From positions 186,001 to 250,000 of the forward strand of contig NW_026515477.1 in assembly GCF_014898815.1 (NCBI RefSeq): 64,000 nucleotides of DNA, read 5' to 3'. This stretch comes from Panonychus citri (lineage: Eukaryota; Arthropoda; Arachnida; Trombidiformes; Tetranychidae). The notes below the pieces were generated by a model that saw nothing but the letters and a program-made list of their open reading frames with translations, searched no databases and was not told where the DNA came from. Within the stretch, counting starts at the first letter, position 1, and each line of letters starts with the position of its first letter. The position numbers were made by a program, and so were the translations under genes. Positions 39,504-51,861 of this stretch are shown one piece after another.

Positions 39504-42500
39504 TTACATGTAATTGTCATTACCACGAAGAGGAGTCTTGTTATAAACTGGGTTTGGTACAACAGGACGAGGTGGGTAATGAGATGAAGGAGAAGAGGCA
39601 ACAGAGGAGGATGATGATGATGATGTTGAGTGAGATGGTGAAGAGACAATCTTTTTAATGTTGCTTTGATTGCGAGATGCTGGTGATGATGATGATGATG
39701 ATGATGAAGCTGATTTTCCTGATGAAGATGAAGAGGTAACATCAATTGAACGATTAGTTAAGCTTGTCAAAACTTCTTTGACAAAAAATTCACTAACTCC
39801 AGGATAAATTTTCTCTGCAAGATCAAAGGCTCGTCGAAGTTCATCAATTGTATCAGCTTTATTACTCTTTGTTCCCATACTATTCCTCGTATATTTTAAT
39901 TTCAACTACAAGAGAAAGAGAGAAAACAATTATTATAAACAGTTGAAACAAAACAATAAATTGAAATTTACCTCATTAAAAACTGGATTAAGAATCATTG
40001 TCGTGTAAGGAGAGGATTTTGATAGATTGGATTTTTCTAATTTACTGGTCACTTGGTCTATTTCTTTTTCTGTGCGTCCAGGTGATTTACGGTTAACAGG
40101 TAACACTGGATTAACATAGGAGCAGGATGGATTGTCCGTAATACTATATTTTTCACGTTTATCAGAATCATATTTATCTGAATATTGTACTAACGGGTTT
40201 GGTTTCATACGATGGTCCCTTACAGGTGATGAGGTTGATGGTGATGAAGAATTATTGAAATTACTATTTTTAGATGAGTTACTATCAATTGAGGGTATCG
40301 AAGATGATGTTAAAGATGAAGAGGATGAAGAGGATGTTGATGTAGGACTTTTTGGACGGTATTTATCCTTTGACAATTTAACAGCAGATATTTCATCTCT
40401 AATTGGTTCTTTAACATTTTTAGGTGTCTAGACATGAGAATTAGGAAATAGAAATGATAAAAAGTATATAAATTAGTTCAAGTGATGAATCAAGAAAATT
40501 AAAGGGAAAAGAATTCGTAAATAAATTATTTACATTGCCATTTTTAGCATCACCATTTTTGGGCTTCGATTTAACGTCAACTGTTTTCTTTGGAGTGACA
40601 TTCACTTTCGCAGCTACCTTAGAAACACCATTGACCTGAGACTTGGCGATATTGGAAGGTGTGGAAGAAGAGGATGTAGATGAAGATGAAGAAACGAAAG
40701 ACGAAACGGACGAAGGAATAGTTTCCTTCTGTGAATTGGAAATTGATGACACCTCAGAATCTTTTGCTGTAACCGATGATTTACTTAAAATAAATGGACT
40801 GATTTGTGGTCTAATGGTTAAATCCCAATTTAGACTATCACCTTCACTGTTATTTCTAGAATCGTCGCTACTAAATTAAATAAAGATGAAATCAAATGTT
40901 AGTTAGGTGTTACAATTAAATCGTAAAATGGAAGAAGAAAATAACTCACGAATCAGAGGCTTCAGAGTCGCTATCACTTTGACCACCGCCCGCTGCTTTC
41001 CAGCGTTTGTATCTTTCTATTAAGTCAATCAAATGAGAATTTTTCTTGGCTTTCCGGATGAATGGAAATTTAAGAAGCTCCTTAGCTGATGGTCTCTGAA
41101 AGTGGAAAATAGAATTTTTTGTTGTTGATTCAAGTGAGATACAGAGAAAAATAGAAAATAATTGTAAAGAAAGAAAATAACTTGTTCTCTACAACAAATT
41201 AAATCTCAAGATTAAGATATCATGGTTGGGTTACTATTAAGGTCTTACGTTTTCCGGGTCCTTGTTCAGACAAGCTTCGACAAACTCCTTAAATTGTTTA
41301 CTATAATTTCCTGTTAGCTGAGGTGGATTGTTCTTGGGTATAAGGAAAAGAACTCTCATCGGATGTAAATCTGAATTAGGTGGTTCTCCTTTTGCCAGTT
41401 CTATTGCTGTAATCCCAAGACTCCAAATATCAGCCTAATGGTTTAATATGTTGAATAATTAAGTTGATTGAATTTCAATGAATAATAATTCCAATATCAG
41501 GTAGGAGAGAGGAACAGAGATAAAAGCAAAGCAAAGAAAATGAGGAGAGGGAAATAAAAGAGAAAGAAAGAAAGAGAGAGAGAGAGAGTAATGAATTAGC
41601 AAAATTATTCAACAGAAAAAGAGTGTTGGCTTTAACACTCAGAGAGAAGCCTTAAAGTTAACATGTAGTAACCTTGGAGTCATAATTAGATTGTTTTATA
41701 ACTTCAGGAGCCATCCAAAAAGGAGTTCCTACAAATGTATTCCTTTTATTGGTGGTGTTAGTCAATTGTCCGGCGACTCCAAAATCAGCCAGTTTAACGT
41801 CTCCTTGTTCTGAGAGTAAAACATTAGCAGCTATTGAGCAGGGGAGAGAAAGAACAATTGATTACTAAATTATTACGAAGTTTTCTAAACATCGATCATA
41901 ATCTCAACAATAGAGGAAAAGAAAAAAAAAGGTGTATTTGTCTATAGTTAACAAAATGGTAGAGAGAGAGAGAGAAAGAAAGAGAAAATTAAAAAATTAG
42001 AGTTGATGGTGATGTGTAGAATGGGGAGAGATTCAGGTGAGTGTTTACCTTTTATATCTCTATGCAATTTTCTTTCTGAATGTAAGTAATCCAATCCTTT
42101 AAGAACCTCTCTGAGGATAACAGCGATCAAATTCTCTTCAAAGTTACCAGCTTTCATTAGATCTAAGGCTGAGCCTCCGCCAAGATATTCCATGATGATC
42201 CATAATTTAGTTCCCTGAACGATAATTGAGGTAGAAAAAAAAGAAGAGAAATCTATTCAAGTTAAAACAAGTTCACAAGTAGAAAATATAAATGTATAAA
42301 TGAGAAACAAACACACCCTTTCTGAAAACAACCCATTGGAAAATAACTACTAACCTTCAAGTATGATCCATAATATTTAGTAACAAAAGGTGAATCACAT
42401 TGAGATAGAACCATAATTTCCTGTTGAATATCTTCAATTTCATCTTCAGCTTCTTCAAGGTCAATTATCTTAATGGCAACAACTTGCTGGGTCCGATTGT

Positions 42501-43110
42501 CGATACCTTTAAATACTTCACCAAAAGAACCTTTACCGATACGTTCTTGTTTGGTAAATATTTGCTCGGGATCAAGCCTCTGGTAATTATTATTCATCAT
42601 GGTTTGTTTATTCAACCAGCCACATGATTAAGATTACGATAGTAAATTATCATTTAAGTATTGAGACAAATGATGTTGTCAGTTGTTGTTTTGGTTGTGA
42701 GGTTCATGTTGTATTTTGAACAATTAGTATTCAGAGTGTTTGATTTATCCAAGATGTTATCAGGAACCGAAAACAATCAGTGTGAAGAGAAGGAAATCAG
42801 TATGACGATGATAAAGATGATGGAGGCAAAAAGAAAAGAGAAAAATAAAACAAAAAGAAACACAATTAGTCGCAATGAATATGATAATATGGATGTTCAA
42901 CATTAATTAGATTAAGGTAAGTAAAGGAGTGAACCAAAAATCCTTTAAAAGGAGTAATAAGGTTGTGATGATTTAAGGTGAAGGAAAAAATTGTTGATGG
43001 ACACACAAAATACAAGAAAAAAAACAAGGTTGTAAAGGTAAAAAAGGAGGGTGAACAAAGATGGATGATTAAGTTAATTAATTTACCTCATTGTAGGCCA
43101 TGTTAGACAT
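39504..43110 (-). CDS. GckIII: GCK-III (MST3/STK25/MST4-type) Ser/Thr kinase
   Basis: Sterile-20 kinase of the STRIPAK/CCM3-binding GCK-III group, acting in junction, polarity and Golgi signalling. Nine exons: 43087-43110, 42355-42579, 42049-42214, 41673-41830, 41249-41434, 40950-41095, 40534-40870, 39972-40427, 39504-39905. Phases agree and give 699 residues. The Gly-loop GKGSFGEV starts at residue 23; VAIK Lys45, HRDIK Asp136, DFG Asp154 and activation-loop RNTFVGTPFW (Thr170) follow, so it should be active. The C-terminal AFDLAEKIYPGVSEF helix matches the family's CCM3-binding end. The tail between kinase and C-terminus is long and Ser-rich, as in insect GckIII rather than the roughly 430-residue vertebrate forms. 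The first exon encodes only MSNMAYNE; an alternative start at 42600 (MMNNNYQ, in frame with RLDPEQ) could give a second isoform. Confidence 0.93.
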
Positions 43111-43492
43111 CACGTTCAGATATGTGGAAAAATAAAATTCAAACTTGATTCTCTATTAAATTGATATAACTGATACATTGGAAGAAGAAGGTTCTTTTTT
43201 AGTTGAAGTTGGTTTGTTGATTTAATAGTTGTTTACACCGCAGTGTCGCTCATACACAGAGGGATGTTTCAAGATACAAGTTACACCATTAATCACAACC
43301 ATCTTGGTGATTAGAGATTTAATGGAAATAGGAATAGAATTGGAGAGAGAGAGAGAGAGAGAAAATATATCGAACACAGAGAGATTATCAGATAATAGAA
43401 AAGATAGATAACAAAGAAATAGAGATAGAGAAGGAGAATAGATTAATAATAATAGGAAAAAATGATGATGATGATGTTAATAGTTGTTGTAG

Positions 43493-43538
<46 letters not shown>

Positions 43539-44850
43539 GATGATGGAGAGAAAAAGAGAGAAGGAGAAAGAGAGAATAGAGAATAGAGAAAGAGAAGCGA
43601 TAAATTAGACACAGAACAAAATCAGATAAGAAACTGAAAGAAAGGTAAACAGTTAAGGTTAGAATTATAAAGATGCTTTTTAAAAGACCTTAGATTACAA
43701 TTAGTTAATTGTTTAATTAAAATTGACAATTAAATAATAAACAAAATAGGAAACGAATCAGTTTATTGTTACTCTTGGTCTTTTAAACCAAACAGTAAAC
43801 ATTTGGTTCATTGGACTAAACCAAATATTCAAATTTTTTGGCGCTTTTTTCGAATTTTGATTTAATTCGAAATTTATTTTAATTTTGTTTATCTTTTTTT
43901 CCCCAACGATAATGGTTTGTTGATTACATGGAACAATTAACTCATTAATGTGATTTATCGTCATATGATTTGTGTATTTATTTGACGATCAGATTGCATG
44001 AGTTTTATCAATCATTTAAAAGGTTAATTTGATAATTGTTTTTGTCTCTTTTTGATTAATTAAGTTTCTTTTTCTTTCTTCATGTTAATTAGTTTTGATT
44101 GAATTAAATTGGGGAGAAGATTGTTTACTTTTTAATTGTTGTTGTTATGTTTTAAATTAGGTGAGTAGATCAAAGATGATTTAATTGTATTCGTTTACAA
44201 TTAATGATTGTCTTATGATCATTTATTCAAATGGTTGAAGGTTGAATCTTTTTTTTTATAATTTAACAATTAAGTTAATTAATCTCATCTTGATTGTTGT
44301 TTAATTTTTTTTCTCATTCTCGTGATGTCTAATTACATAAGAATCTATGTTAATTAGATTTTCACTTGACAGTAACTTGAGGTTTGTTGGATGATCGTGA
44401 TAACTATTTGATTTTAATGATCAATTTTGTAAATTGACCAAATTTTCATCAACTTAATTTGATTAGTTGTTAATTGAAATTAAAATCAGTTCTCCGGATG
44501 ATTGATCAGCATGCGAACTAAAAAAATATCGTTCTGTCATAAGAGTAATCTAATTCCCATCTTAATATCAGAATAGATCTCAATTAATTTGATGAGATTA
44601 AAGTTTTCCATTTAAGAAACAAGTCAAACACTTTCCAACAAAGTTAATTGTTATTTAATTACTTCCATGGTGAAATCTAAACATTAAAGCTCAATATTTA
44701 GTTGATGAAAGATGATAACTCTTGTTAAGTCCAGAGAATTAACTTTGCATTCATATCCAAAAGGTGAAATGGTTAATGTGAACCATATTGAGGAGCATCA
44801 TGTTAATCATGTAAATGTAGAATTGGAAATTTGAACAATTAAATGACAGA
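43111..44850. other. Spacer with (GAT)n microsatellite
   Basis: It should contain the kinase promoter next to 43110. A (GA)n tract lies at about 43346-43364 and a long GAT/GATGGT repeat at about 43461-43550; the open frames overlapping them are repeat artefacts. From 43.65 to 44.85 kb I see only AT-rich sequence. Confidence 0.55.
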
Positions 44851-45925
44851 ATGAGCCAATTGAATGGAGACAATAAGTTGGATTCTTATGGAGACCCTGT
44901 AGCAGGTTTGATGCCGTTTACAAGACAAGGATTTCTCCACGTAGACGAATTCAAATGTCAGACCAAGTCAAACCTGTCGAGGGAAAGGTAATTTATCTTC
45001 TCTCTTTCTCTCTTTCTCTTTCTTTCTCTCTCACAATTACCTGAGTAACTTGAAGCTGAGAATCGATGAATCTCAAAATGTCCACCCTTTTCCTTGCATC
45101 GATTGTGTGACGATTTGACTTGTCATAGACTCTCCTTCATGGTGACCTTTCATTGTGAAAGTTAACTAAATTTAGAGAGCTGAGCAATTAAGTTAATTTT
45201 ACTCGTAGCCGCCAATCTTAAGTCGAAAAGCAGCTTGATGTTAATATTTTAAGCTGACGGATTCTTGTTCTGCTCGGTTGCTATTGGCAACAAATTGTTA
45301 TTCTGATTCACTTTAATTGTCTCACATTTTGTTAAATTTTTCTTTTCTTTTTCTTAGTTTTTTCTTTGTTAATTTTATTAAAAGAATTCATTAAATTTGT
45401 ATTTTCAGAGACAAAGTATCCAATGATTCTCAGAATTTTATTACTAACTTACTTGGATTACTGGATTAGATTAGATAATCCTAATTCGAATTGTGCTTTA
45501 ATTCGAGGTGATGTTGAAATTCTTGCTACTATTGGAGGTGGAAAATTAACAAGTCACTTGTTGATTGACGAAGAGGAATATCAATGGTGAATAGTTGATC
45601 TTTCAGATGAACGGCCCGTGAATCTGCCCATAAACCCAGTTGAACGCAATTACATTATCATTAAAATCCACCGAATATACAATTACCCGTTGGTGCCCAC
45701 ATTAAATACTGATTTCAAATTATTGTTACATTTGATTTCTATCGCGAAGTTAATTGGACAGGTCAAACCAATCGAAAAGGTCGAGAGTACAAACTCCGTC
45801 TCAAGTTGTATCACGATGTAAACAACATTGACCATTGGCCAGCATTTTCATATCCATTATATTTACCACCATTTTCAGTGGTCTTTACAAGGATTGATTG
45901 TAATCAAAAAAATTGTAACAATTAA
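44851..45925 (+). pseudogene. Broken coding-like locus of unknown family
   Basis: I do not recognise the protein. A plausible first exon (44851-44987, from ATG, donor AAAG|GTAATT) joins in phase to an acceptor at 45408 (TTTTCAG). The second exon then stays coding-like to a TAA at 45925, but only if frame is switched near the GG at 45463 and the AAA at 45717-45719. An in-frame TGA also interrupts it at 45588-45590. Fragments that read like real protein include ALIRGDVEILATIGGGKLTS, NYIIIKIHRIYNYP and YREVNWTGQTNRKGREYKL. The run of frames is longer than chance predicts here. It may be a decayed gene or a gene damaged by consensus errors; exons and ends are approximate. Confidence 0.4.
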
Positions 45926-46286
45926 CGATAATTAAACTTTCATCGTTGTTTCCATCAAGAAATAATTTTCATTTCAATTCTTCGATTCAAATTTGTCTCT
46001 CAAGTTTCGAGAACAATATCTAACTTTTCAATAGATTATCACAAGATCAGTTTTGATGAGAAAATAGATGTTTAAAAAGACAAAGAATTTAAATTGTCAA
46101 TTCAATTGGTTTAATTTTCCTCTCGAACAACTTGTACACGTTACTATGAACAACAAGCTCTCCCTTTAATCAAGTTTCTCACTTGTCTCTTTGCCTTCAT
46201 CATCAGTTGTTCATTTCTTTGTTTACAATTTTTGTTTCCTCATTTTGTTTTCTCTTTCTAATTGTTAATCAAATCTAATCATCATC
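45926..46286. other. Upstream region of PMP34
   Basis: About 360 bp of AT-rich sequence between the broken locus and the carrier gene. A pyrimidine-rich tract at about 46200-46260 precedes the ATG. No defined promoter element is recognised. Confidence 0.4.
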
Positions 46287-47686
46287 ATGGTTAAAGCAAC
46301 AATTGGTTGGGACAATCTATTCACTTATGACAGTTTAGTCCATGCCATGGCGGGATCGGCCGGTGGGGTCACGGCGATGACCACTTTCATCCCTTGGATA
46401 CTGTTAGGTCCCGATTACAGGTTGATGATTTAGCCAAGGGAAAGAATACCTGGATTCTGATCAAGGAAATTCTCGATGCTGAAGGAATGTAAGTGTAACA
46501 ATTAACCCCAGTTAATTGGTGAAAAGTCACTTTGATCTACCAACAATTAATTGATTCATTTCTCTTTGTTTCTTTTTTTCCCGTTGTAATCATTTGTTTC
46601 CACCATAAAGGGAAGGCCTTTACCGAGGATTAGAACCCGTCCTTATATCTCTTTGTGCTTCTAATTTCGTCTATTTCTACTCATTCCATGGATTAAGGGC
46701 CATGTTCAAGACTAAAGCACCTTCTGCAATTCGTGATTTATTTCTTGGTTCAATCGCGGGGACAATTAACGTACTATTAACAACACCCTTGTGGGTTGTT
46801 AACATGAGGATGAAGATGCAAGGAGCTAAGGTATTAGTAATTGATTTTCACTCTCATTTCATCACTTGGGTTATAATGCATTTGTAATTTAGGATAATTA
46901 ATCAATGTTAAAATTGTCCTGTCTTAATTGAACTGAGAATTATCATTTTCCACCAAATACTTTCCTTATTATGACCCAAATTATAGTTTTTATTTTTTCT
47001 ATTTCCTTATTTTCTTCATTGGTTTTCCTTATTGATTTTTTTGTTACTTCTTCCCATTCAAGTTGAAACATGGCGGCGATTCAGTTGTCAGAAATTCACC
47101 TCGATACAAAAACATATTCCATGGTATTTATAAAATAGCTGCAACTGAAGGTGTTCCCGCTCTCTGGGCTGGTGCGATTCCATCCCTTGTTTTGGTTACT
47201 AATCCAGCGATACAATTTATGATTTATGAGAATCTTAAACGTCGAACACAATTATGGACTGGACAAGAACAAATCAAAGGGTCGACTGCCCTTCTCCTTG
47301 GAGCGATTTCCAAAAGCATGAGTACCATTTTAACTTATCCATTGCAAATCGTCCAATCAAAATTAAGAGTAATTATCTTCCAATCAATTGATCAACTTGA
47401 GATTCGTCATGAATTTGTTTCTCCTTCTATTATCTAATAATCTGATTGATTTATATTTTTCTTTTCTCTGATCGATTAGTATGGAAGTGAAGATGTTAGA
47501 AACAAAGATATGATGCAAGTAATTCGGATGATTTTACTTCGTGATGGGCCCAAAGGACTTTACAAAGGAATGGAGGCCAAACTTTACCAAACTGTTCTGG
47601 CGACAGCGTTAATGTTTTTCACCTATGAGAAAATCGCAGCATTTGTGTTCACCATAATGAAGGGTTCGAAGAAGATGAAAAAATAA
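46287..47686 (+). CDS. SLC25A17: Peroxisomal solute carrier PMP34 (SLC25A17)
   Basis: Mitochondrial-carrier-family protein of the peroxisomal membrane that exchanges CoA, FAD and adenine nucleotides. Exons 46287-46488, 46611-46830, 47063-47368 and 47480-47686, with consistent phases once one base is added, give 311 residues (human 307). Three carrier repeats are visible: HPLDTVRSRLQ (repeat 1), TPLWVVNMRMKMQGAK (repeat 2, with the family's unusual Trp) and YPLQIVQSKLR (repeat 3). Other matches are YDSLVHAMAGSAGGVTAMT at the N-terminus and NPAIQFMIYENLKR in repeat 2. Exon 1 is out of frame at 46385-46387, where TTT must be TTTT to join AMTT to the PLD signature; the base loss falls in the most conserved motif of an otherwise perfect gene. 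The convergent neighbour PUDP ends 364 bp downstream. Confidence 0.93.
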
Positions 47687-48049
47687 ACAGAAAACGCGAG
47701 AACATAATTTCCAATGGTTAATCTCATCGTCTTTTCTTTAAATCAATTATCCTTTACATACGATTTTCTTTCATCGTTTTCACTTTCCAATGTCCAAGGC
47801 CAACTTTAAGTGCCTCGTCTATGCAATATTGACTTTTTTTCTTTAATTCTCATTTTATTTTCGTTTTCTATTCTATTCCAACATTAATCCATTTATCAAA
47901 TGGATACATTTATATGATTACCATAACAAAAAATTTTCACCTTAATATATAATTTAGATAAAATATCAACACAATTATCAATTGTAACGTTTAAAATGCT
48001 CAAAAGAGCTTTAAATTGACAATTATTTCTTTCAAACGTAGAGAAAGTT

Positions 48050-49178
48050 TCAATCTTCAAAAGGAGGTAATCCAAATAATTCAGGCTTAAAATCGTTTAA
48101 AGATGGAATAGATAATGTCGGCTCTGCATCATTCCATGGTAGTATCATTGGATCGGGAACTTGGACACATTGCATTCCAGCGGCGATGGCACCTTTGACA
48201 CCATTAGTTGAATCTTCGAAAACTAGAACCTAAAACGAAAACAATCGAGATTTTAAGGATATTATTAATTTCTCTACAATAACAACTATCTAAACAAGAA
48301 AAGCTTCCAAATTCATGAATTTACATGTAGATATACAGCCAAACACTTTGAGTTTGCAACTTTTTTTTTAAAATTAGGTAATGATATGATATACGAATGA
48401 TTTAAAAATGGGTGCAAACTCAGTCTTTGACTGTGTATTCTCATTAGGTGAAATAATTTATTGAATGATTTTGATTACTTACAAGTGATGGATCAGCTGG
48501 TGGATTAAATCTTCTTGCACAAACAAGAAAAGTGTCCGGATGAGGTTTACCATGTTTAATATCAGGATCAACTGCAGCCTTAACGATATGGTGAAAATAT
48601 TTATCCGTCTCAAAGACTTCTTTATGCTTGACAATTTTAACATTAAACGAAAATTCCGAACTAGATGTTGCTATTGCCATTGGAATTGAATGTTTCTTTA
48701 AATGGTCCAATAACCTTAAGGCTCCAGGCATAAAGTTAATATTTTGAAATAGCTCTGAATAAATAGGCTCTAATAATTTGGTTGCCTCTTCAGGTGTAAG
48801 AGGTAAGTCAAGAGCATCTATCACAGTTTGTGAAGCATCTTTCCCAGTCTTTCCCATAGTTTTAGCTGCAAGTAAAATAAAAAGACAAAATGGAAAACAA
48901 AAACGTTAGAATAGAACAAATTAACTAGAAAACCAAAAGAATCCACAAAAAGAACAAAACCTTTAATCTCAGGTGTATATACTTTTCCATATCTTGCCGT
49001 AACCTCGGTTATTGCTTTAAAATATATGGTCTCAGTGTCTATAATTGGAGAAGAAACAACAATTAATATTAATAATTTCCAATTTAATTAGAAAATCAAT
49101 TTCAATCTTACCTAATAAAAGACCATCAAGATCAAAAATCACATGAGTAATTGGTTTAAATGAAGTACTTGTTGCCAT
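48050..49178 (-). CDS. PUDP: Pseudouridine-5'-phosphatase (HAD superfamily, HDHD1)
   Basis: HAD hydrolase that dephosphorylates pseudouridine 5'-monophosphate released from RNA turnover. Exons 49112-49178, 48961-49038, 48483-48865 and 48050-48229 give 235 residues (human 228) with consistent phases. HAD motif 1 is VIFDLDGLLLD (nucleophile Asp16, acid/base Asp18), split by intron 1. Motif 2 is MAIATSSSEFSF. The substrate loop and Lys motif read KHGKPHPDTFLVCARRF, and motif 4 is VFEDSTNGVKGAIAAGM. The end, PELFGLPPFED, matches the family C-terminus. The exon 2 donor (AAAG|GTTTTG) is weak but required by the phase. The start is the only ATG before motif 1. Convergent with PMP34. Confidence 0.92.
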
Positions 49179-49769
49179 CTTAACTAAAGACTAGGATGTG
49201 AATAGAAAACAAAAGGTTTAACAAACAACCAAACAATCAAAATAACGTTAAACAAACTCAACTACAATTAAAAAGAGATAAAATTAATTAAGGTGTTAAT
49301 TTAATTAACTGATTAACGGTTAATCATTAACCTTGCGAAAAAAGATTCACATGTAACCAGCGAATCCCAAACGATCCGATAGTATCGATACTCGTATTGG
49401 ATAAATGGAAGTGAAGCCGAACAAATGGTTCGTCGGCTCAACAACTGATTCTTTTTCCGGCTCAAGACTGGCGACTTTTTGGAAAAGTAAGAGACTTTCA
49501 TTTCTCTTTCTTCATGGCACTTTCTGCTTGTTGAGTTGTTTGGATTCCGATTTTTTTTACATTAATCAATTAGTTAATTTATTTAAATTGATTGAGTATT
49601 TTTCTCTTCATCTCTTTGTTTTAATCTATTAATTGTTAATCAACAAGACACTGAATAAATTGAACCTTTTCTTTTTTATATCTTGTGTGCTTAACTGTTG
49701 CTTCTAAATTGGTGACAGTTACATTTTACTCTTCATCCATTGATTTAGTTGTTTCTCTTTTTTTTCACT

Positions 49770-49800
<31 letters not shown>

Positions 49801-50093
49801 ATCATTGATTCTTTGTGTGTTTCCTTGTTATGTATTTTCCATTTCTACTTTCTATCAATTCTTAATTTAATTTCAATTTGTTCATTTTTCTATCAATTTC
49901 CATCATTCTTACAGTGTCAATTATTCTCTTCTAACTTAATATAAACCCTGACATTCTGTTCTCTCTTACTCGTTCTCTATCCTCTTATCCCTTTAAATTG
50001 ATTCTTTTTCTTCTTCTACCTGTTCTTTTCTTTCTTAATTATTCTTTATTTCTCTCTGTTTAAGTTAAAATTGTTTAACTTCAATTTTATTCG
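49179..50093. other. Divergent promoter region
   Basis: Lies between the start of PUDP (-) and the lysine-rich gene (+). It has a pyrimidine-rich plus strand with a (CT)n tract at about 49772-49795. Short open frames overlapping it are of chance length. No specific element could be assigned. Confidence 0.45.
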
Positions 50094-51747
50094 ATGGCAA
50101 CAGTTTCAAATGACAATCTTCTTGAACTTTATCTCAATCCAACCTATCTATTTCCATTGATTGGTGTAATAAGCGGTTTAACGGTTTACCTGTTGGGATT
50201 TAATAAAACCAGTTCAACTCCACCAACACTTCAATTATTTGCCAATGGAAAGGAAAAGAAGACACAATTAATTGGTAGAAAAGAAAAGAAACGTGATAAT
50301 CTTAATTCAACATCGATTACCAGTAGTCCGGCTAAATCGAAAACCCAAGCCAATGGTAAATTAAGCAGTTCTAAATCAGCATCTCCTGCAACTAAAAAAG
50401 GCAAAAGTAAGTAGATTAACATGAAAACCGAAATGAAAATAGTATTCAAATTAACGATCCGGTAAAAACTGGTTTAAATCGTTATGACATAATAAGGGAA
50501 AGAAGATGAAGAAAGTTGTTCATTTTACTGTTATAACGATCTTCTAACCAATTCTACCTTTTTTCTTGATTGTCTCTTTTTCAATAACACCCAAATATTT
50601 GCTCTTCCAAAATAAGGTTAAATTGTCTCACCGAAATCATACTTGTTATGATCAAATTTAATTTTATTTATAAATTAACAATTAACTGTTTCCCTTTTGC
50701 TTCTTCTTCTTCTTCTTCGTCATCTTCTTTCTCTTAAAATTTCTGAATACGTGGACATTTTAGATATAAAACATGAGTGATCGTCATCAGAGATAAATTA
50801 CTGTTAATTGTTTCGTACGTCGACATCTGCTTCTCATCCAGCTCTTGTAATTAATTCTCTTTCTCTTACCTGATATAATATGTTGATTAACGATTTCTTT
50901 CAAATCATGATCCTGATTAAATAATCTTACATATGCTTACCAAGCTTTTACAATGATTTTCATGTTGACTAAAAAACTAGAAAATGATTAGTTTTTGATG
51001 AGTGTTTGTTTCTAGATATGATTGATTTTATTAAACATTGTGTCACAAATTATCAACAAAATTGATCAACTACTCACCATTAAAATGAAATATTGAGTTT
51101 ATAGTGACAACGTATGAATCTCAATTGCTACTAGGGAACTTTAATTCCTATTCAGCTGTGTTGATTATCATTATTTTCTTGTTAATTGTTAACATAACCA
51201 TTTTAATTATTATTATTATTATTATTTATTAATTTTTGTCTCTCTTTTTTGTTTTATCCAATTTTTAGATGTAGAAAGTCCTAAAAATGTGAAAGCAAGT
51301 TCAAAGGATAAATCGTTGGATTCTGCAAAGGTTAATGTTGGCAAGAAGAATAAAAAGAACGCAAATGAAAAGGAGAACGAGGTTCACGATGAGATCGACC
51401 AAATGTTGAACGATACCAGTGACGGCGAATGGAAAATTGTCACCGGTAAAGAGAAAAAGAGAAAGGATAAGAAAGACGAGCCCGAAAAGAAAGAATCATC
51501 AAAGAAAAAATCTAATGAGAAAAAAGTGGCTGATAAGAAAGTTGCTGACAAGAAGATCGCTGATAAAGAGATGATCAAGAAAGAAGTGGAAAAGAAAGAG
51601 GTGCCCAAGAAAGAAGTATCTAAAAAAGAAGTAGAAAAAAAGGAATTGCCTAAAAAAGAAGAGAAGAAAGAAGTAGAAAAGAAAGAAATTCCCAAAAAGG
51701 AAACATCGAAAAAAGAAGCTACAAAAAAAGAGACAAAAAAACAATGA
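50094..51747 (+). CDS. Single-pass membrane protein with lysine/glutamate-rich repeat tail
   Basis: Two exons, 50094-50406 and 51269-51747 (GTAAGT donor, TTTTTAG acceptor, phase 1), encode 263 residues. Residues about 17-36 form one hydrophobic segment (YLFPLIGVISGLTVYLLGFN). Everything after it is polar and very basic. Midway is a possibly conserved patch, DGEWKIVTGKEKKRK. The last 80 or so residues repeat KKEV, KKEVPKKE and ADKKVADKK units, predicted as charged helix or coiled coil. An N-terminal anchor with a long Lys/Glu tail recalls ER proteins such as ribosome-binding protein 1 or metadherin/LYRIC, but I see no decisive homology. It probably sits in the ER or nuclear envelope with the tail in the cytosol. 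The 862-bp intron has no other gene. Confidence 0.75.
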
Positions 51748-51861
51748 AATTAACTTAGAATTAGTCTTCATAATCAATTGATAAGCAAATCAGATCAGAA
51801 TCAATTATTTTCTTTGGTCCATTCTGATTAACTCTATTTTTCATTATTGTCTATGTTATAA

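Noticed and set aside
43388..43612. Poly-serine ORF on the minus strand
   Set aside because: Created by the (GAT)n microsatellite.
45587..45606. A 20-base GT...AG stretch as a mini-intron removing the in-frame TGA
   Set aside because: Far below the intron sizes seen elsewhere here, and splicing it would create a new TGA across the junction.
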